Shown: one piece after another, positions 1-6,823 of the stretch | Position numbering within the stretch: position 1 is the stretch's first letter | Layout of the letters: every line of letters begins with the position of its first letter | Notes under the pieces: model-generated | What the model was told of the DNA's origin: nothing | Databases searched by the model: none | Seen by the model: only the letters and a program-made list of their open reading frames with translations | Translations under genes and position numbers: made by a program | Origin: Chloroflexota bacterium | GTDB taxonomy: Bacteria; Chloroflexota; Limnocylindria; QHBO01 | Direction: 5' to 3' | DNA length: 14,450 bases | NCBI GenBank assembly: GCA_024636135.1 | Contig: JAGXHP010000032.1 | Span: 1 to 14,450, forward strand

Positions 1-1
1 C

Positions 2-1204
2 GAGCCCACGCAGGAACAGCTCGACGCGGCGCGCGACGAGGCGCAGGCGGCGCTCGATCGGGTCGAGGCGGGCGAGGAGTTCGCGACGGTGGCGGGTGAG
101 GCGAGCGACGACTTCACCGCGCCCGCCGGTGGCGTGCTCGGATGGTTCGGGGCAGATGACAACGCCTACAGCGAGTACTTCACCGCCCTCGAGGACGCCG
201 AACTCGACGACCTCATCGGTCCGGTCGAGACCGAGCGTGGTTTCGCCGTGCTCAAGCTCGTCGGCCGACGAGACGCGACGACCGAGGGTCCGCTTGCCGA
301 GATCCTGCGGCGGCAGAACGTGAGCGACGAGACGTATCGCGAGTACGTCCGCGGCGAACTCCTCGTCGAGGCCTATCGCGATCACTTCGCCGACGAGGTG
401 GTCGGGGCGTCCGCCGAGCAGCGGCGCGTGGCGCAGATCGTGATCGAGGCGGCGACCGGCACGATCGTTCCCCAGGAGCGCGCTCGCCACATCCTGATCG
501 ACCCACTTCCGGAGGACGCCGCCCAGGACGCCGTGGCCACCGATGAGCAATGGGCAGCCACCCTCGAGGAGGCCGAGGATGTTCGGGGCCTGCTGGACGC
601 CGAGGACGCCGACTGGTTCGCGATCGCCGAGGAGCGAAGTGACGATCCCGGTTCGGGCGCCAGCGGTGGCGATCTCGGCTGGTACGACCCGGCTGCCCCG
701 GGATTCGTGGAGGAGTTCGCCGACGCCCTCGCCGCCCTGGATGTCGGTGAGCTGAGCGAGCCGGTGCGCAGTGACTTCGGGTATCACGTCATCCAGAAGA
801 CCGGCGAGCGGACGAGTCCGCAGGCGGAGGCGGCGGAGCTGATCCAGGAGCTTCGCGCTGACCCCGACAGCTTCGCCGACGTGGCCCGCCGCCTCAGCGA
901 GGATGCGGCAACCGCTCGCGAGGGTGGTGAGGTCGGGTGGGTCGCCCCGTACGAGCTCGATCGTGCCGCCGAGGAGATCGTGTTCGCCCTTGACGAGGTC
1001 GGCGCGATCAGCGAGCCGCTGGACCTCGGCACCGAGGGCATCACCATCTATCGGCTGCTCGAGGTCGGCGAGGACCGTGAGATCGAGGCAGACCGGCTCG
1101 AGACGATCCGCAGCACGGGTTTCGACCGCTGGCTCGAACAGGAGGTGCGCTCCTCGGTCGACACGTGGATCGACCCGCAGTTCGCGTCCTCCACACCCGC
1201 CTGA
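2..1204 (+). CDS. Multi-module parvulin-type peptidyl-prolyl isomerase (5' partial)
   Basis: The frame is open from base 2 with no start in view, so the N-terminus lies outside the window; 400 residues are visible. Parvulins isomerise Xaa-Pro bonds and help fold exported proteins (PrsA/SurA group). The best domain spans about residues 161-265. It opens with ARHILI (His163), has SDDPGSGASGGDLGWYDP in the middle, and ends with GYHVIQ (His262), so both conserved parvulin histidines are present. Residues about 8-84 form an earlier parvulin-like module (GGVLGWF, then GFAVLKL) and about 275-358 a later one (GGEVGWV, then GITIYRL). Both lack the second His and look non-catalytic. A helical stretch around residues 100-150 resembles the chaperone part of SurA/PrsA. 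Only 4 bp separate the stop from mazG, so the two are probably co-transcribed. The family is certain; whether it is exported cannot be seen. Confidence 0.88.
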   Translation, partial: EPTQEQLDAARDEAQAALDRVEAGEEFATVAGEASDDFTAPAGGVLGWFGADDNAYSEYFTALEDAELDDLIGPVETERGFAVLKLVGRRDATTEGPLAEILRRQNVSDETYREYVRGELLVEAYRDHFADEVVGASAEQRRVAQIVIEAATGTIVPQERARHILIDPLPEDAAQDAVATDEQWAATLEEAEDVRGLLDAEDADWFAIAEERSDDPGSGASGGDLGWYDPAAPGFVEEFADALAALDVGELSEPVRSDFGYHVIQKTGERTSPQAEAAELIQELRADPDSFADVARRLSEDAATAREGGEVGWVAPYELDRAAEEIVFALDEVGAISEPLDLGTEGITIYRLLEVGEDREIEADRLETIRSTGFDRWLEQEVRSSVDTWIDPQFASSTPA

Positions 1205-1208
1205 TCCG

Positions 1209-2318
1209 ATGACCGTCGGCCCGGCGCACGGCTTGGACGCGCTCCTGGCCTCCGCTGGCCTCGATCCCGGAGAGGGAGTGCAGATCGTGGCGGCCCATCG
1301 GCTGACGGCCATCGCGTTCGATCCGTCCCTCCCGCTCCTCGTCATGGCCAGTGATTCCGGAGCAGCCGGTGCGACCCTGGCCGGGCGTCATGCTCGCTCG
1401 GGCGCGCATGAAGTCCTCGTTGCGCTCTATCCCGCCAGCCACGAAGTGAGGCGGTTGCCGGAGGGAACGACGCACCGGCTGGACGAGCTTGACGACGCGC
1501 AGCTTGGCGCGCGGAGCTGGTTCATCCAGGCGCTCGACCCGTTCGAGAACCTGGCGAGCCCGCACGGGATGGCTGCGATCAGCGCCCGACTCCGTGCCCC
1601 GAACGGCTGTCCCTGGGACCGGAAGCAGACCCATCGCAGCCTTCGACCGTATCTGCTCGAGGAGGCATACGAGACGGTGGACGCGATCGAGCACGGGAGC
1701 TCGGGCGACCTGGCGGAGGAGCTCGGGGACGTTCTGCTCCAGGTCATCCTCCACGCGCAACTCGCCGCGGAGAAAGGGGTGTTCGACCTCACCGATGTCT
1801 ACCGCTCGATCACGGCGAAGATCGTCCGCCGCCACCCGCACGTCTTCGGAACGGTCGAGGTGGATGGCGTGGAACAGGTGCTTGCGAACTGGGAGACGAT
1901 CAAGGCCGATGAGCGGGCCGAGCGCGGCAAGGCGCACGAAGGTGCGTTCGGCGGCGTGGCTCGCGCGCTCCCCGCGTTGGCCGGCAGCCGCGAGATCCAG
2001 GAGCGCGCATCGGCGCTGGGATGGGACTGGGACGCGATCGACGGGGTATGGGAAAAGGTGCGCGAGGAAATCGAGGAGCTACGGCAGGCCGCCTCGGACG
2101 GTGACCGGCTACACGAGGTCGGCGACGTCCTCTTCGCCCTGGTCAACCTTTCGCGCTGGATGAAGCTCGATCCCGAGGAAGCCCTGCGCGAGGCGAATCA
2201 TCGCTGGCTGATGCGTTATCGCGGCGTCGAGGAGCTGGCGGCCGATCGCGGGCTCGACCTCGGACGCATGTCCCTTGCCGAGAAGGACGTCCTGTGGGAC
2301 GAGGTCAAGGCAAAGTGA
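1209..2318 (+). CDS. mazG: MazG nucleotide pyrophosphohydrolase with a truncated methylase-like N-terminus
   Basis: MazG hydrolyses NTPs/dNTPs to NMP plus PPi, a house-cleaning role in the cytoplasm. The protein has 369 residues from ATG 1209, the first plausible start after the upstream TGA. Residues about 120-230 are the first MazG domain: CPWD (134-137), EExxE (151-155) and ExxD (171-174). A second domain at about 265-340 repeats the metal ligands: E286/E287/E290 and E303/D306. Both therefore look able to bind Mg2+. Residues 1-115 match, as I recall the family, the second half of the tetrapyrrole-methylase domain fused to MazG in YabN-like proteins (ending ALYPASHEVRRLP, then a DELDD stretch). 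The SAM-binding first half is missing, so this part is probably a relic. The gene sits 4 bp after the isomerase gene, and its stop overlaps the next start (GTGA). Confidence 0.93.
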   Translation: MTVGPAHGLDALLASAGLDPGEGVQIVAAHRLTAIAFDPSLPLLVMASDSGAAGATLAGRHARSGAHEVLVALYPASHEVRRLPEGTTHRLDELDDAQLGARSWFIQALDPFENLASPHGMAAISARLRAPNGCPWDRKQTHRSLRPYLLEEAYETVDAIEHGSSGDLAEELGDVLLQVILHAQLAAEKGVFDLTDVYRSITAKIVRRHPHVFGTVEVDGVEQVLANWETIKADERAERGKAHEGAFGGVARALPALAGSREIQERASALGWDWDAIDGVWEKVREEIEELRQAASDGDRLHEVGDVLFALVNLSRWMKLDPEEALREANHRWLMRYRGVEELAADRGLDLGRMSLAEKDVLWDEVKAK

Positions 2319-3496
2319 GCCGGGTGCGGCGCGTAGTGATCGTCGTCCACGCCATCCTCCCCGGAGATCCCCGCGTCCGCAGGCAGAGCGACGCCCTTCT
2401 CGCCGCGGGATACGAGGTCGATGTCATCTGCCTTCGTCAGCCTGGGGAGCCCGCCGAGGAGCGGGATGGGCGAATGCGGATCGTGCGACTCCCGATCGAT
2501 CGCAACTTCGTCGGATTTGCGGGGCACATTGCGGAGTACGTGGCGTTCAGTGGAATGGTCGCCTGGCGGTTGGCCCGCGAACATCGGAGGCGCTCATACG
2601 ATCTCATCCAGATCGCCGCGCCGCCGGACTTCCTGGCGTTCGCGGCATTACCGGAACGCATGCGGGGTGTTCCGGTGGTGCTCGACCTTCACGAAGACAT
2701 GCCCGAGTTCTTTCGAGATCGCTTTGCGGCGCCCCACCTCCGGCCGCTGCTGCCGCTGGTCACGCTGGCCACCAGGGCTTCCGCCCGCACCGCCGACCAT
2801 CTGATTACGGTTCACGAGCCGCTCCGCGAGCTCTCCATCCGCCGCGGTGTCCCCCCGGATCGCATCAGTGTGGTCATGAACAGCGCCGATGGCCGTCTCT
2901 TTGACCCGTCCCGCCACACTCGCCGACCATTCATGGAGGACGGCGAGCTGAGGCTGGTTCACCACTCGAACCTCCAGCGGATCTACGGGCTAGACGTCGC
3001 CATCCGTGGCCTCGCACGGCTCCGGCCGGGTCTTCGTTGGAGGCTCGATGTGTACGGCGATGGCCCGTGGCGACCGAGCATCGAGGCCGCAATCGCTGAG
3101 ACCGGGACGGGCAACCGGGTGACGCTTCACGGGCGCGTCCTCATCGACGACCTTCCGCGCCTGCTTGCCGCGGCCGATATCGGGATCGTGCCGTCCCTGG
3201 CTGAGCCGTACCTCGAGTTCTCTCTCAGCACGAAGCTGCTCGAGTATGCCGCGATGGGAGTTCCGACTGTGGCGAGTGACCTCGCTACCTTCCGACATCA
3301 CTTCACGTCCGACGGCCTCGTTCTCGTCCCTGGGGGCGATCCGGAGGCGCTGGTGCGCGCCATCGAGCGCATGGTGGATGCGCCCGCCATCGCCGAGGCG
3401 ATTGGACTTGAAGGTCAGCGGCAGGCCACAGCGTACGACTGGGAGGTTCAGAAGCGGGCCTATCTCGACGTCATTGACCGAATGGTCGGCGCCTAG
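2315..3496 (+). CDS. Family 4 glycosyltransferase (GT-B fold)
   Basis: This predicted retaining glycosyltransferase moves a sugar from an NDP-sugar to an unknown acceptor. I chose GTG 2315, which overlaps the mazG TGA by 4 bases; GTG 2294 is in frame but lies deep inside mazG. The product is 393 residues, normal for GT4. The N-terminal Rossmann half starts with VVIVVHAILPGDPRVRRQ (near residues 7-24), the signature of the DPRVRR-type GT4 group, and continues with LDLHEDMPEFF (near 122). The C-terminal donor-binding half has LDVYGDGP, RVTLHGRV, and SLSTKLLEYAAMGVP (near 301-315), which corresponds to the KxxEY form of the GT4 nucleotide-sugar motif. No membrane segment is visible. Nearby wall-polymer genes suggest a surface glycan role, but the substrate cannot be read from sequence. 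It is the last gene of its operon; I found no hairpin terminator after it. Confidence 0.88.
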   Translation: MSRVRRVVIVVHAILPGDPRVRRQSDALLAAGYEVDVICLRQPGEPAEERDGRMRIVRLPIDRNFVGFAGHIAEYVAFSGMVAWRLAREHRRRSYDLIQIAAPPDFLAFAALPERMRGVPVVLDLHEDMPEFFRDRFAAPHLRPLLPLVTLATRASARTADHLITVHEPLRELSIRRGVPPDRISVVMNSADGRLFDPSRHTRRPFMEDGELRLVHHSNLQRIYGLDVAIRGLARLRPGLRWRLDVYGDGPWRPSIEAAIAETGTGNRVTLHGRVLIDDLPRLLAAADIGIVPSLAEPYLEFSLSTKLLEYAAMGVPTVASDLATFRHHFTSDGLVLVPGGDPEALVRAIERMVDAPAIAEAIGLEGQRQATAYDWEVQKRAYLDVIDRMVGA

Positions 3497-3993
3497 GGAC
3501 CCGAGCGGTGGGCCGGCGAGCTGGTTCACCGTGATGAATCCCGTCTGGAGCCTCGCGTTCGCGACGGCAAGGTCATCTCGCGGGACGAGCATCGGGAGCA
3601 GCGTCTGCGAGGTGTTGTCGGCGAAGACCTCGGCGGTCGCCAGCAGGAACAGGGCGCCCAGGACGAGACCGATCGAGACCACGTCGGCGACCACCGAGAG
3701 CGCCAGCAGCATCAGCACGGCGCTGCGGATGACATCGACTGTGACGACCAGCAGCCGGCGATCGAGGCGATCCGAGAGCGCGCCGGCGAAGACCCCGAAG
3801 AGCAATGGCGGCAGCCATTGGACGAGCGCCGCCATGGCCACGAGCAGGGCTCGTGGGTCTGGGACGCCACGAGGAGGGGACCGGCCGCCATCGCGATGCC
3901 GTCGCCGAGGTTGCTGGTCCATGACGAGGCGAGCAGCCACCGAAAGCCAGTCCCGAGGCGCGGTGGGACCAGGATGTCGACGGCGCGGCTCAC
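3497..3993 (-). pseudogene. MFS transporter remnant (frameshifted, 3' half lost)
   Basis: From GTG 3993 (bounded upstream by an in-frame TAG) the minus strand reads as the start of an EntS/MFS_3-type drug or siderophore exporter: RLGTGFRWLLASSWTSNLGD, then AMAAGPLLVASQTHEP. At 3848-3849 the reading jumps to another frame, where it continues LLVAMAALVQWLPPLLFG, DRLDRR (the loop 2-3 motif of MFS) and EVFADNTSQTLLPMLVPRDDL, ending NQLAGPPLGS. Restoring one missing base next to 3848-3849 gives SQTHEPLLVAM, exactly what the family reads there. Homology stops near 3500, at the glycosyltransferase stop codon. About 165 codons remain of the usual 400 or more, covering roughly the first four or five membrane helices. 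This cannot make a working transporter. A sequencing error could explain the frameshift but not the truncation. Confidence 0.82.
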
Positions 3994-4055
3994 AGTGGCG
4001 GCAGGCTAGCACGCCCTCCATGGGCGGCGTTCACCCCGTCGCGCTGCCGACGCGG

Positions 4056-4061
4056 TACGAT
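4056..4061 (+). promoter_or_regulatory. -10 element of the tRNA-Pro promoter
   Basis: TACGAT fits TAnnnT and ends 9 nt before the first base of the mature tRNA, so the transcript would start within a few bases of the mature 5' end. I see no good -35 hexamer 16-18 bp upstream. The region 3994-4055 otherwise shows nothing recognisable. Confidence 0.5.
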
Positions 4062-4070
4062 CCGGCATGA

Positions 4071-4147
4071 CGGGGCGTAGATCAGTCTGGCAGATCGCCT
4101 GCTTTGGGAGCAGGAGGCCGCCGGTTCGAATCCGGCCGCCCCGACCA
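4071..4147 (+). tRNA. tRNA-Pro (anticodon TGG)
   Basis: The 77 nt fold into a complete cloverleaf. The acceptor stem is CGGGGCG (4071-4077) paired with CGCCCCG (4137-4143), with the C1-G72 pair typical of bacterial tRNA-Pro. The D arm is GATC-9 nt-GATC. The anticodon stem CCTGC/GCAGG holds the loop TTTGGGA, with anticodon TGG at 4105-4107. The variable loop is AGGCC. The T arm is GCCGG-TTCGAAT-CCGGC, followed by discriminator A4144 and an encoded CCA at 4145-4147. All stems pair without mismatch, so it should be functional and read CCN proline codons, chiefly CCA and CCG. It stands alone, 29 bp ahead of the TagO/WecA-type gene. Confidence 0.97.
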
Positions 4148-4158
4148 CACCATCGGGT

Positions 4159-4164
4159 TACCAT
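4159..4164 (+). promoter_or_regulatory. Candidate -10 element for the TagO/WecA-type gene
   Basis: TACCAT fits TAnnnT and lies 12 nt before ATG 4177, just after the tRNA 3' end. No Shine-Dalgarno sequence lies between, so a near-leaderless mRNA is likely. An earlier out-of-frame ATG at 4172 encodes only Met-Pro-Cys before TGA 4181-4183 and overlaps the true start. Read-through from the tRNA promoter is an alternative. Confidence 0.4.
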
Positions 4165-4176
4165 CCCATCGATGCC

Positions 4177-5130
4177 ATGCTGATCGCGCTGACGTTCGCC
4201 GCCGCCCTCGTCATCGGTCTGGTTGTGACCCCCATCGTCCGCCACTTTGCGCACCGTCTTCAGCTGCTCGACGAGCCAGGCGGTCGCAAGATTCATCTCG
4301 TGGCCATTCCGCGGCTCGGCGGGGTCGCGATGGTCTTCGCGTTCGGCGTGGCCATCGGCCTCGCGTTCCTCGCCTCACCGGGACTGGGGTCCGATGCCGG
4401 CGTCCGCCCCGATCGGCTCCCGGCCATCCTCATCGCCGCGAGCCTGCTGTTCGTCGTCGGCGTGGTCGATGACGTGCGGGGCATGCGCGCCCTCGTGAAG
4501 CTGATCTTTCAGATCGCCGCCGCGCTCATCGTGTGGTCCATGGGGCTCAGCATCGATCGGCTGCATCTACCGTGGGGGATCATCGAGCTCGGCGTCCTCG
4601 CGCTGCCGGTCACCGTCCTCTGGATCGTGGGCGTCATCAACGCCGTCAACCTCATCGACGGCCTCGACGGCTTGGCATCGGGAATCGTGCTCACGAGTCT
4701 CGGCGCGTTCGCGCTCATCGCGGCCTCCAGTGGCATGACGCCGGTTCTTCCCCTGGTCGCCGCCGCGATGGGAGCTGCCATCGGCTTCCTCGCCTACAAC
4801 CTCCACCCGGCGTCCATCATCATGGGTGACACGGGGTCGATGTTCCTCGGGCTGATCGTGTCAACCACCGCCATCTCGCTGACGCAGCACGGGCTGCATC
4901 CGGTGCCTCCGTGGGTGCCGATCATCGCGCTCGGCCTGCCCATTGCGGACACCATCTGGGCGGTGCTGCGCCGGACGGCCCGCGGCGAGGCGGTGTTCGC
5001 CCCGGATCGGGGCCACATCCACCATCAGCTCCTGGAGCACGGCCTGTCGCAGCGTGACGCGATGCTCAGCCTGACTGCCCTCTCAGCGGCGCTCGGGATC
5101 GCCGCGGTGCTCCTGGCCCGCGTCGTGTGA
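4177..5130 (+). CDS. Polyprenyl-phosphate sugar-1-phosphate transferase (TagO/WecA/Rfe type)
   Basis: This integral membrane enzyme transfers a HexNAc-1-phosphate from UDP-HexNAc to undecaprenyl phosphate, starting a wall or surface glycopolymer on its lipid carrier. Its 317 residues are hydrophobic throughout, with about 9-11 predicted helices. Family motifs are in order: the GGRKIH/IPRLGG N-terminal motif (35-49), the Mg-binding VVDD (96-99), NLIDGLDGLA (158-167), MGDTGS (216-221), and GHIHH (279-283). The HIHH form separates WecA/TagO enzymes from MraY, whose loop differs, and no mur genes lie nearby. The start is ATG 4177; no Shine-Dalgarno sequence is visible. The gene converges on the LCP ligase gene with only 5 bp between the stops. 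Substrate (UDP-GlcNAc is most likely) and final polymer are inference. Confidence 0.92.
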   Translation: MLIALTFAAALVIGLVVTPIVRHFAHRLQLLDEPGGRKIHLVAIPRLGGVAMVFAFGVAIGLAFLASPGLGSDAGVRPDRLPAILIAASLLFVVGVVDDVRGMRALVKLIFQIAAALIVWSMGLSIDRLHLPWGIIELGVLALPVTVLWIVGVINAVNLIDGLDGLASGIVLTSLGAFALIAASSGMTPVLPLVAAAMGAAIGFLAYNLHPASIIMGDTGSMFLGLIVSTTAISLTQHGLHPVPPWVPIIALGLPIADTIWAVLRRTARGEAVFAPDRGHIHHQLLEHGLSQRDAMLSLTALSAALGIAAVLLARVV

Positions 5131-5135
5131 CGCGA

Positions 5136-6629
5136 TCAGGGGGTTTCGGCGTTTGCCTCCGATGACAGGTCGGGGCCAGGGTCCCGGCTGCCGACGTACC
5201 AGCCGATGAGCGCGCTCCGGCCGAAGATGCGCGCCATCTCCGTGCGAATCGCGTCGCGGTTCGGGATGAGCAGGTAGTTCACGTCGGGATTGACCGGCAG
5301 GTCGACGTAGTCGGGATACCCGAGGACGACGCGGTCGATCGATGGGCCGGTGATCAACGGCAGCAGGGTCGCGAGGTCGCCGGCCTGCTCACGCGGGAAG
5401 TCCGTGCTGACCGTGCGGCCGATGGCCGAGAGCACGCCCGGAAGCTCGAGCAGAGTGTTCGCCTGGGCGAGCTCATCACGAAGGGCCAGGAGGACCCGCT
5501 GCTGGCGGTCCGCCCTGGCGAAGTCGTTCTGTAGCTCGCGCGTCCCGTCCGGCATCTCGATCCAACCCTTCCGGCTGCGGGCATACGCCAGGGCATCCAG
5601 GCCGTCGTAGTGGTTGCACCCGGCGGGGAGGATCAGCGGTCCGTCTCGCTGGTTGTTCCCCAGCGTCCCGTCGAACTCGGGATCGACGAGCTGCCCGGGC
5701 AGGCAGAGCTCGAGACCGCCGAGGGCGTCGATCATCTCCGCGAACCCGGCCATGTCCACCAGTGCGTAGTGGTCGATCTTGACGCCGAGATAGGTGCCAA
5801 TGGCGCTCTCCATCACCCGAAGGCCGCAGGTCTCGGGCGTGGCCGCCCCCTCCGGGCACCACGTATCGGGATCGCGTGAAGCCCTTGCCACGAGCTCGTT
5901 GATCTTCTCCGGGAACAGACCGTCCGGGTAGACGGAGCCATCGGGTAGTGGAACGTAGCCGGTGTCGCGTGGGATCGAGATCATCACGGCGCTTTCGGCG
6001 ACAGGATCCACGCTCAGGACCATCACCACGTCGGTGAGGACGGCGTCACGGCCGGGGGCCGCGTCGGTGCCGAGCAGCAGGACAGTGATGGGTTCCTTGC
6101 CGTCCCAATTCGCCCCCGGCGAGGCCGCTGGCTCGGGATCGCCACTCTGAGGCGCGCCCGGAGCCGGCTCTGCGCGAGTGCCGCCAAAGACCTGGCTCAG
6201 GGTGCCCTCCAGCTGGAGCACTGTGATCCCCACCCAGGCGTGCATCGCCACCGTCAGGAGCAGGAGCGCGCCGACGGTACCCAGCGTCACGGTTCGTTCA
6301 CGTCGAGCCACCGAGGTGGGGCGCAGGGCCAGGCCGCCGTGGATGATCGCGGCGGCGCGCCATAGCAGCAACGCGGCATCGAGGACCAGGACCCCGGTGA
6401 GGAACCGGGTCGACAGGAGCCCGTTGCCGAGATTTCCTGCCACGCCGCTGAGGACGGCGACGACCAGGACGATGAGAACGAGCACCGGGGCAGCGAACAC
6501 GAGCGCCAGTCCGATCGCGCCTCCGTACGCCTGTCCCATGCCCGGAAACAGGAACGAAAGGAGCGCGGCCAACCACGGACGCGGGCGAGCACGGGATGGG
6601 AAAGCGGGGGTCCGGCGGGCTTCGATCAT
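5136..6629 (-). CDS. LCP (LytR-CpsA-Psr) family glycopolymer ligase with a four-helix N-terminal membrane region
   Basis: LCP proteins attach lipid-linked glycopolymers to peptidoglycan on the outer face of the membrane. I start at ATG 6629 (497 residues, beginning MIEARR). An in-frame ATG at 6650 lies upstream of the likely -10 element and would not be transcribed. Residues 20-63 carry LSFLFPGMGQAYGG followed by a membrane helix; further helices lie near 77-97 and 116-140, and a Pro/Ala-rich linker covers about 150-178. The LCP domain then shows LLLGTD (184-189), LTDVVMV, SIPRDT (218-223), YLGVKIDHYALVDMAGF, LAYARSR (347-353) and FARADRQQ (370-377), including the Asp and Arg residues that bind the pyrophosphate of the lipid donor. 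All key residues appear present. Most LCP proteins have one N-terminal helix, so the longer membrane region is unusual. Confidence 0.93.
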   Translation of the reverse strand: MIEARRTPAFPSRARPRPWLAALLSFLFPGMGQAYGGAIGLALVFAAPVLVLIVLVVAVLSGVAGNLGNGLLSTRFLTGVLVLDAALLLWRAAAIIHGGLALRPTSVARRERTVTLGTVGALLLLTVAMHAWVGITVLQLEGTLSQVFGGTRAEPAPGAPQSGDPEPAASPGANWDGKEPITVLLLGTDAAPGRDAVLTDVVMVLSVDPVAESAVMISIPRDTGYVPLPDGSVYPDGLFPEKINELVARASRDPDTWCPEGAATPETCGLRVMESAIGTYLGVKIDHYALVDMAGFAEMIDALGGLELCLPGQLVDPEFDGTLGNNQRDGPLILPAGCNHYDGLDALAYARSRKGWIEMPDGTRELQNDFARADRQQRVLLALRDELAQANTLLELPGVLSAIGRTVSTDFPREQAGDLATLLPLITGPSIDRVVLGYPDYVDLPVNPDVNYLLIPNRDAIRTEMARIFGRSALIGWYVGSRDPGPDLSSEANAETP

Positions 6630-6640
6630 GGAGGCCGGGA

Positions 6641-6646
6641 AGTGTA
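6641..6646 (-). promoter_or_regulatory. -10 element of the LCP gene (near-leaderless)
   Basis: On the minus strand the sequence reads TGCTACACT: an extended TG motif plus TACACT (TAnnnT). It ends 11 nt before ATG 6629, so the mRNA should start about 4-5 nt ahead of that codon. There is no Shine-Dalgarno sequence and no clear -35. This position also rules out ATG 6650 as the start. Confidence 0.5.
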
Positions 6647-6685
6647 GCATCGGGGCCCGATTTCCTCGATCTGCGCGTCATCGCG

Positions 6686-6695
6686 GTGCGCGCAC
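6686..6695. promoter_or_regulatory. 10-bp perfect palindrome upstream of the LCP gene
   Basis: GTGCGCGCAC is its own reverse complement and lies about 40 bp upstream of the LCP -10 element, a suitable place for a regulator site. In GC-rich DNA such a short alternating palindrome can arise by chance. Confidence 0.2.
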
Positions 6696-6707
6696 GCCAC
6701 ACCGGGG

Positions 6708-6728
6708 TAGTACGGGTGGGTTAGTACG
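6708..6728 (+). repeat. Paired TAGTACG direct repeat before the GGDEF gene
   Basis: TAGTACG occurs at 6708-6714 and again at 6722-6728, a 14-bp period, in the divergent LCP/GGDEF intergenic region. The second copy runs into TACGTT (6725-6730), a possible -10 hexamer for the GGDEF gene. Tandem half-sites of this kind can bind a regulator, but no regulator is indicated. Confidence 0.3.
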
Positions 6729-6768
6729 TTTGCGCCACATCGACGGCGAACCCATACTGGCCATCGAG

Positions 6769-6782
6769 TCCGGGTACCCGGA
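6769..6782. promoter_or_regulatory. 14-bp perfect palindrome in the GGDEF gene leader
   Basis: TCCGGGTACCCGGA is perfectly self-complementary and lies 41 bp before the GGDEF start. It could be an operator for a dimeric regulator. With no loop it would make a poor RNA hairpin. It is the longest perfect palindrome I noticed in the window. Confidence 0.35.
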
Positions 6783-6808
6783 ACTAACGGTCCGCCACGT
6801 CGAGTTTC

Positions 6809-6814
6809 AGGGGA
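6809..6814 (+). promoter_or_regulatory. Shine-Dalgarno site for the GGDEF gene
   Basis: AGGGGA sits 9 nt before GTG 6824 and decides that start. It marks this gene as translated from a leadered mRNA, unlike several neighbours. Confidence 0.6.
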
Positions 6815-6823
6815 AGAGCCTCC

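Noticed and set aside
1041..1937. 298-codon minus-strand open frame opposite mazG
   Set aside because: The product is Arg-rich and of low complexity; both MazG metal-binding sets on the plus strand prove the coding strand.
4071..4147. tRNA gene as an attachment site for an integrated element
   Set aside because: No integrase, no repeated tRNA 3' end and no foreign-looking genes follow; the next gene is a housekeeping membrane transferase.
6700..6823. Possible cyclic di-GMP riboswitch before the GGDEF gene
   Set aside because: The conserved GEMM core and its tetraloop/receptor pattern are not visible. The main structured element is a loopless palindrome, which suits DNA binding better than an RNA fold.
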